A stretch of DNA of 56,550 bases, taken from Alphaproteobacteria bacterium. GTDB lineage: Bacteria > Pseudomonadota > Alphaproteobacteria > Rhodospirillales > WMHbin7. The stretch covers positions 657,067 through 713,616 of the forward strand of contig JADGAX010000002.1 in NCBI GenBank assembly GCA_015231795.1, written 5' to 3'. A program made the translations under genes and the position numbers. This document shows, piece by piece, positions 52,593-56,550 of this stretch. Positions within the stretch are counted from its first letter, which is position 1, and each line of letters opens with the position of its first letter. The notes under the pieces are model-generated. The model was not told the origin of the DNA, did not search any database, and was given only the letters and a program-made list of their open reading frames with translations.

Positions 52593-52979
52593 TCAATGTT
52601 CCGAGAACATGTCGCGTAGCTTGCAAAACAGGCTCATCAGGCCGGGGACAGGGGGCGGCTTTAGCCGTCCCGCCAGATAATCGTCGGCGGCCTTCTGGGC
52701 GTTGCGCTCGGTCGTCAATTTGGCGTCGATCCCCTTCTTGGCCATGCGCCTCAGGAAGCCTTCGCCAGCGCTTTTGCTGATCAAGGCCTGGACCGATTCC
52801 AGCGGATGCGGGCCGCTGGCGTCCCTGTGATGATGAAAAACGTTTTGGGAGGCAAGTTCCAGCCGGTCGATCTGGCTGGCCCTTCCTCCCATTTCGCCCT
52901 CGAAAATCAGCCAGTGCCGTGCTTGGCCCGCATGGCCGCAAAGCTGTTTGCCGTCATTCGAGGAAACCGCGATGCGCAT
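52593..52979 (-). CDS. NifX/NifB-C-terminal-like FeMo-cofactor-binding family protein
   Basis: 128 aa, starting MRIAVSSNDGKQLCGHAGQARHWLIFE, the dinitrogenase-cofactor-binding (NifX/NafY/NifB-CTD) fold. Cys14 and His16 in CGHAG occupy the usual ligand area. HHHRDASGPHPL and VQALISKSAGEGF are family features. No nif genes are around it, so it may be a stand-alone iron- or molybdenum-cluster carrier. It starts nine bases after the glucan synthase stop and is co-transcribed with it. Confidence 0.85.
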   Translation of the reverse strand: MRIAVSSNDGKQLCGHAGQARHWLIFEGEMGGRASQIDRLELASQNVFHHHRDASGPHPLESVQALISKSAGEGFLRRMAKKGIDAKLTTERNAQKAADDYLAGRLKPPPVPGLMSLFCKLRDMFSEH

Positions 52980-52988
52980 CCTTTCCCC

Positions 52989-55634
52989 CTAAGCCTTCGC
53001 CGGTTCCGGCAGGGCCGGTTGCTGCGAGGGAACGGCGGCCAGCAGCGAAGTGATGACGGCGGCCAGATAAGGCATCGACTGCACGATCAGCACCAAGGCC
53101 CACAGTTTGGCGTCGCGGTCATAGAAACCGTAATTGTATAGAACGGCTCCGGCGGCGCTCCATTGCAGGCAGGCCAAGGCCAACTCTTCCCAGGCCCCCA
53201 GAATGCCCTTCCAGAAGGCCGCCTTGTTTTCCATTTTTGGCGTGCGCATGAAGGGGATCGACTTGGTGAAGATGCCGTGCACGACCGCCTTGGCGATGAT
53301 GAAGGTCAGCCCCATGCCCGCCACCGCCGAGCCGATCTGCTGGCCGACCGAACATTTCACGCGGGTCTGGTACAAGATCAGATGCGTCGCCAGCTTGTAG
53401 AAAAAGACGAACAAGGTGGGGATGGCGAATTCGGCCAGGGGGAAATCGAAATATCTGGGCGCCGTCACCAGACCCAGCGACCACAAGATGCTGGCCGCCG
53501 TAAAGACCAGGAACAATCCGTCGGCGATCCAGGGCAGCCAACCGGCCACGAACTGGAATTTCTGGCCGAAGCTGAGATTGCCCTTGGCCCAGGGCAGCAA
53601 GGTGCGCCAATGGCCCTTCAGAATCTGCATGGCGCCGTAAGCCCAGCGATAGCGTTGCTTCTTGTAGCCCATGAAGGTGTCGGGCGTCAGGCCCTTGCCG
53701 AAGCAGTGGTTGACATAGATCGAGTGATAGCCCGTTTCCAGGAATTTGAGGCCCAGTTCGGCGTCTTCGCAGATATAGCCCTCGCCCCATTTGCCGCACT
53801 TCTCCAGCGCTTCCTTGCGGATCAAGGTCATGGTGCCGTGCTGGATGATGGCGTCGTACTCGTTCCTGGCCACCATGCCGATGTGGAAGAAGCCGGCATA
53901 TTCCCAGTTGATCATTTCCTTGAACGTGTCGTGTTCCCATTCGCGATGGTCCTGGGGGGCCTGCACCCAGGCCACCTTTTCGTCGTCGAAATAAGGGGTC
54001 AGCGATTTCAGCCAATTGGGTTCGACCAGATAATCGCTGTCGATGACGCCGATGATCTTGGCCTCGGGATCGGTTTGGCTGAGCGCGAAATTAAGCGCGC
54101 CCGCCTTGTAGCCCGGCCATTGCGGCAGGTGGAAGAAGCGCACCTTGGGACCCAGGGTGGCGCAATATTCCTCGACCGGCTGCCAGACCGCCGGGTCCTT
54201 GGTGTTGTTGTCGATGATCAGAATTTCGAAGTCGGGATAATCCAGCTTCATCAAGGAATCGATGGTCATCATCACCATCTGCGGCGGTTCGTTGTAGCAA
54301 GGCAGGTGCAACGAGACCTTGGGCAAAACGCCCGCCCTGGCTTGGTCGGGGTCGTGCGGCTTGAAGTGTCGCCTGAACTTTTCGGACCAAGTCAGTTCGG
54401 TGAATTCGAAGGTGGAGATCAGAATCACGAACAGCAGCGCGATCTGGCCGGGCACCAGCATGGTCCACATGACCTCTGGCCCTGGCGCGAAATCCTTCAG
54501 AACCGGGATCGTCGCGGCCCACATCACGACCGAGGCCGCCGTCATGGTCATGGCGGCGAAGAAGATGCGTCCGCCCAGCTTGATTTGGCTTCGGCGCCAT
54601 AAGAACCAGACCAGCGGCAGGAAGCCGATGGCGGTGGCCCCGGCGGCCAGCATCGGCCATTCCTTGATCTCGACCACCGGGCCTTCCATGGGGAATTTCT
54701 GGTGGCGGTCGGCGTCGAACATGCCCCAGTGGGCGCCCACCGACCATTCGATTTCGTTCTTCCAGGGCTGGTCGAAGGCTTCGATCACATTGTAGTCGAT
54801 GAAGGTTTCCGACGCGCGCTTCAAGAACTTGCGCAAGAACAGGGCCTGATTGACCAGCGACGGTTCTGCGCCGCCGCGCATTTTGCCCGAACTGGGCCAA
54901 CCCACTTCGGTGATCATGACGTGCTTGCCGGGGAAGGCGGCCTTGACTTCCTCATAGCGCTTCAGGAGATAGTCGTTCGATTCCTCGACCGGCACGCCCT
55001 CCCAATAGGGCAGGATATGGATCGAGATGTAATCCACCTCCTTGGCCAGATCGGGATATTTAATCCAGACATACCAGGGTTCGGCGGTGCTGACCGGCAC
55101 CTTCACCCGCTCCTTGACCCGGCGGATGTAGCGCACCAATTGCGGAACGGTCACGTCGCCGCGATGCAGGGCCTCGTTGCCCACGATCACCCGCTCGACA
55201 TTCTTGTAATTGCGGATCTGGCCGATCAGGCTTCTGATTTCCGCCTCGTTGCGGCCAAGCCTAGTGTCGATCCATGCGCCCGCCAGAACCTTAAGGCCGA
55301 AGCGCTGCGCCAGTTCCGGCACCTGCTCAAGACCGTCCAGCGCGGTGTAGGTTCGCACCATCGCCACCTTGCCCGCCAGCAGCTTAAGATCGCGCTCGAC
55401 ATCCGTCAGCGACGGGTAGCGGCCCTTCTGGGGGTCGTCGTCCTTCTGGAAGGGGCTGAATGAGACGCTGCGGATCTGGCCTTGCCAATCGACGCCGGAA
55501 TGCGGGCGGTTGAGCCAAGCCCAGGCGGCCAGATTGACGATGACGATCAGGGTAAGGACGATAACGCCGGAAAATCGCATGTGTTTGAAGGGCCCCAAAA
55601 AAGAGAAAACAGGGCCAAAGCCCCGCATCGGCAT
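52989..55634 (-). CDS. ndvB: GH17-GT2 membrane beta-glucan synthase (NdvB-like)
   Basis: 881 aa. A short N-terminus and one membrane helix (VIVLTLIVIVNLAAWAWL) lead into a GH17 domain with Glu154 (VIVGNEAL) and Glu243 (ITEVGWPSSG). Membrane helices and a family-2 glycosyltransferase follow (LPCYNEPPQM, VIDSDYLVEP, CEDAELGLKF, KKQRYRW). Several C-terminal helices complete it. The plan matches NdvB-type enzymes making beta-1,3-linked, often cyclic, periplasmic glucans. The start at 55634 is preceded by GGGG; 55580 is possible. A longer reading into the tRNA gene is spurious. Confidence 0.85.
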   Translation of the reverse strand: MPMRGFGPVFSFLGPFKHMRFSGVIVLTLIVIVNLAAWAWLNRPHSGVDWQGQIRSVSFSPFQKDDDPQKGRYPSLTDVERDLKLLAGKVAMVRTYTALDGLEQVPELAQRFGLKVLAGAWIDTRLGRNEAEIRSLIGQIRNYKNVERVIVGNEALHRGDVTVPQLVRYIRRVKERVKVPVSTAEPWYVWIKYPDLAKEVDYISIHILPYWEGVPVEESNDYLLKRYEEVKAAFPGKHVMITEVGWPSSGKMRGGAEPSLVNQALFLRKFLKRASETFIDYNVIEAFDQPWKNEIEWSVGAHWGMFDADRHQKFPMEGPVVEIKEWPMLAAGATAIGFLPLVWFLWRRSQIKLGGRIFFAAMTMTAASVVMWAATIPVLKDFAPGPEVMWTMLVPGQIALLFVILISTFEFTELTWSEKFRRHFKPHDPDQARAGVLPKVSLHLPCYNEPPQMVMMTIDSLMKLDYPDFEILIIDNNTKDPAVWQPVEEYCATLGPKVRFFHLPQWPGYKAGALNFALSQTDPEAKIIGVIDSDYLVEPNWLKSLTPYFDDEKVAWVQAPQDHREWEHDTFKEMINWEYAGFFHIGMVARNEYDAIIQHGTMTLIRKEALEKCGKWGEGYICEDAELGLKFLETGYHSIYVNHCFGKGLTPDTFMGYKKQRYRWAYGAMQILKGHWRTLLPWAKGNLSFGQKFQFVAGWLPWIADGLFLVFTAASILWSLGLVTAPRYFDFPLAEFAIPTLFVFFYKLATHLILYQTRVKCSVGQQIGSAVAGMGLTFIIAKAVVHGIFTKSIPFMRTPKMENKAAFWKGILGAWEELALACLQWSAAGAVLYNYGFYDRDAKLWALVLIVQSMPYLAAVITSLLAAVPSQQPALPEPAKA

Positions 55635-55784
55635 GGCTTTTACCCCGGGATCGAGGCAAAACAATGGCAGCCGCCCGTAAAACTTAGCAAAATCCCTTAT
55701 GAGACGCCAGTAGTCCGCCAGCCTAGGCCAGCGGCGTTCTGGGCTTGCGGCCCCCGAGAAATATGATAGGTTTGCCGCCCTTAA

Positions 55785-55874
55785 GGAGAGGTGGCCGAGT
55801 GGTTGAAGGCGCACGCCTGGAAAGTGTGTGTACGGGAAACCGTACCGAGGGTTCGAATCCCTCTCTCTCCGCCA
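55785..55874 (+). tRNA. tRNA-Ser (anticodon GGA)
   Basis: 90 bases. The acceptor GGAGAGG pairs with TCTCTCC near the 3' end, and the D-arm region is TGGCCGAGTGG. The anticodon loop CTGGAAA has anticodon GGA. A long variable arm (GTACGGGAAACCGTAC) is typical of serine tRNAs. The T loop is GTTCGAATC, and CCA is encoded. A -10-like TATGAT lies about 18 bases upstream. An integrase gene follows, so the 3' end is probably an attachment site. Confidence 0.97.
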
Positions 55875-55937
55875 AATGACCCACAATATATTGATTTACA
55901 ATGCGTTTCCGGCACAAAACCTGGACGGCCTCACCAC

Positions 55938-55959
55938 TGGTACACAGAGGTGGTACACA
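55938..55959 (+). repeat. Direct repeats overlapping the integrase start
   Basis: TGGTACACA occurs twice (55938-55946 and 55951-55959), separated by GAGG; the second copy ends on the A of the integrase ATG. Spaced repeats here could bind the integrase, an excisionase or a repressor. Confidence 0.6.
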
Positions 55960-56550
55960 TGGGCCTGGAAACGCACATCGCCAGACGTGGCAGCCGCTAC
56001 TATTTCCGCCTTCGCCTTCCGAAGGATATTGCAAGATGTTTGGGGATAACGGAGTTAAAGCGAGGATTAGGCACCTGCGATCCTTCGCAGGCCAAAATCA
56101 GGGCTAGCTTTTTGCGCCATCGAGCGTATCAAGGATTCAAAGCAATCCGAGAAAACGCCATGCTCGAACCAGAGAAAATCGCCAAGATCGCCCACGCCTT
56201 CTTCGAACAGAACCTCGACCAGGATGATGAATTTCGCGCCAAGTCAAAAGGCGACACCCAAGCACAACGCATTCACGACAGCCTGAAGCACAACCGCACC
56301 AAGGCTATCAGTAAATTCGAAAGCGACATCGCCGATGGCGACCATAGCGCCGTACACCTCTATCTGGACTCGGCAATTGCCGAGGAGAAGCTGGACGTAG
56401 CCAAGGGCAGCAAAGATTACTATCAGCTTGGTCAGGCGTTGATGCGGGCCGTAATCGAGGCCTACAAACGCATGCTGGCGCGCGACGGTGGCGATTTCAG
56501 GGATATCCCAAGCGACCCACTGATCCGGGTTGGAGCACTGGTTTCCAACG
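55959..56550 (+). CDS. Phage-type site-specific integrase, N-terminal part (partial)
   Basis: The reading frame opens at ATG 55959 and runs without a stop to the end of the window (197 codons). The start METHIARRGSRYYFRLRLP (after MGL) matches the N-terminal domain of tyrosine recombinases of the DUF6538 kind found in alphaproteobacterial islands. A helical core-binding part follows. The catalytic domain lies beyond the window. Its start is 85 bases from the tRNA-Ser 3' end, the classical layout for an element integrated in that tRNA. The codon use is less G+C-rich than neighbouring genes. Confidence 0.82.
   Translation, partial: MGLETHIARRGSRYYFRLRLPKDIARCLGITELKRGLGTCDPSQAKIRASFLRHRAYQGFKAIRENAMLEPEKIAKIAHAFFEQNLDQDDEFRAKSKGDTQAQRIHDSLKHNRTKAISKFESDIADGDHSAVHLYLDSAIAEEKLDVAKGSKDYYQLGQALMRAVIEAYKRMLARDGGDFRDIPSDPLIRVGALVSN

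Noticed and set aside
55635-55886. N-terminal extension of the glucan synthase containing [18 protein letters not shown]
   Set aside because: This peptide is the antisense translation of the tRNA-Ser gene, a frequent annotation artefact. The true start is near 55634 or 55580.

Overview
This is a dense, high-G+C stretch of bacterial chromosome. An Irr-type iron regulator, RpoH, the ihfB-lapA-trpF order, a Cys-free L31 and a YlxR fused to a ribosomal-L7Ae-like half point to an alphaproteobacterium. I infer a Rhodospirillales/Magnetospirillum-like organism, but no rRNA is present to fix the taxon. No gap between genes exceeds about 280 bases; the larger gaps hold the promoters, terminators and hairpins listed below.

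Region 1 (1-12115, + strand) is a [NiFe]-hydrogenase maturation and regulation cluster. It begins with the 3' end of the large-subunit gene, a terminator and a 60-bp palindromic repeat. The endopeptidase (hupD), a HypC-like chaperone (hupF), hupK, hypA, hypB and a short hypF follow. A PIN-type toxin-antitoxin pair then interrupts the series before hypC, hypD, hypE, hypX, the NtrC-type regulator hoxA and its sensor kinase. Start/stop overlaps show tight translational coupling everywhere except at the toxin-antitoxin pair.

Region 2 (12081-20402) is mostly on the - strand: trpF, lapA, ihfB, a CHASE/PAS histidine kinase, rpoH, a GGDEF diguanylate cyclase and a CoA-transferase, then rpmE on the + strand.

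Region 3 (20679-30526, + strand) holds a membrane-anchored class III nucleotide cyclase and a catabolic cluster. The cluster has a four-subunit sarcosine oxidase/N-methylglutamate dehydrogenase-type enzyme, an XRE-cupin regulator, a type III glutamine synthetase (or gamma-glutamylmethylamide synthetase) and purU. Together they suggest oxidation of N-methyl groups, one-carbon release through tetrahydrofolate and nitrogen assimilation.

Region 4 (30673-42690, - strand) contains irr, a nitronate-monooxygenase-like flavoprotein and ugpQ. Upstream of these is the classical rimP-nusA-ylxR-infB-rbfA-truB-rpsO-pnp operon, with a promoter plus attenuator before rimP and a pnp terminator buried inside ugpQ.

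Region 5 (42924-55634) is mixed. It contains a lower-G+C two-gene cassette (DUF488 plus an unknown protein), a VanX-like dipeptidase, tsaB, cytochrome b561 and TPP-riboswitch-controlled thiC. It continues with a LysM protein, a BrnT toxin with an XRE antitoxin, an unrecognised 348-aa protein, an iron-type alcohol dehydrogenase and an operon of a GH17-GT2 beta-glucan synthase, a NifX-like protein and a glyoxalase. The window ends with tRNA-Ser(GGA) and the start of a phage-type integrase, which marks the left end of an integrated element.
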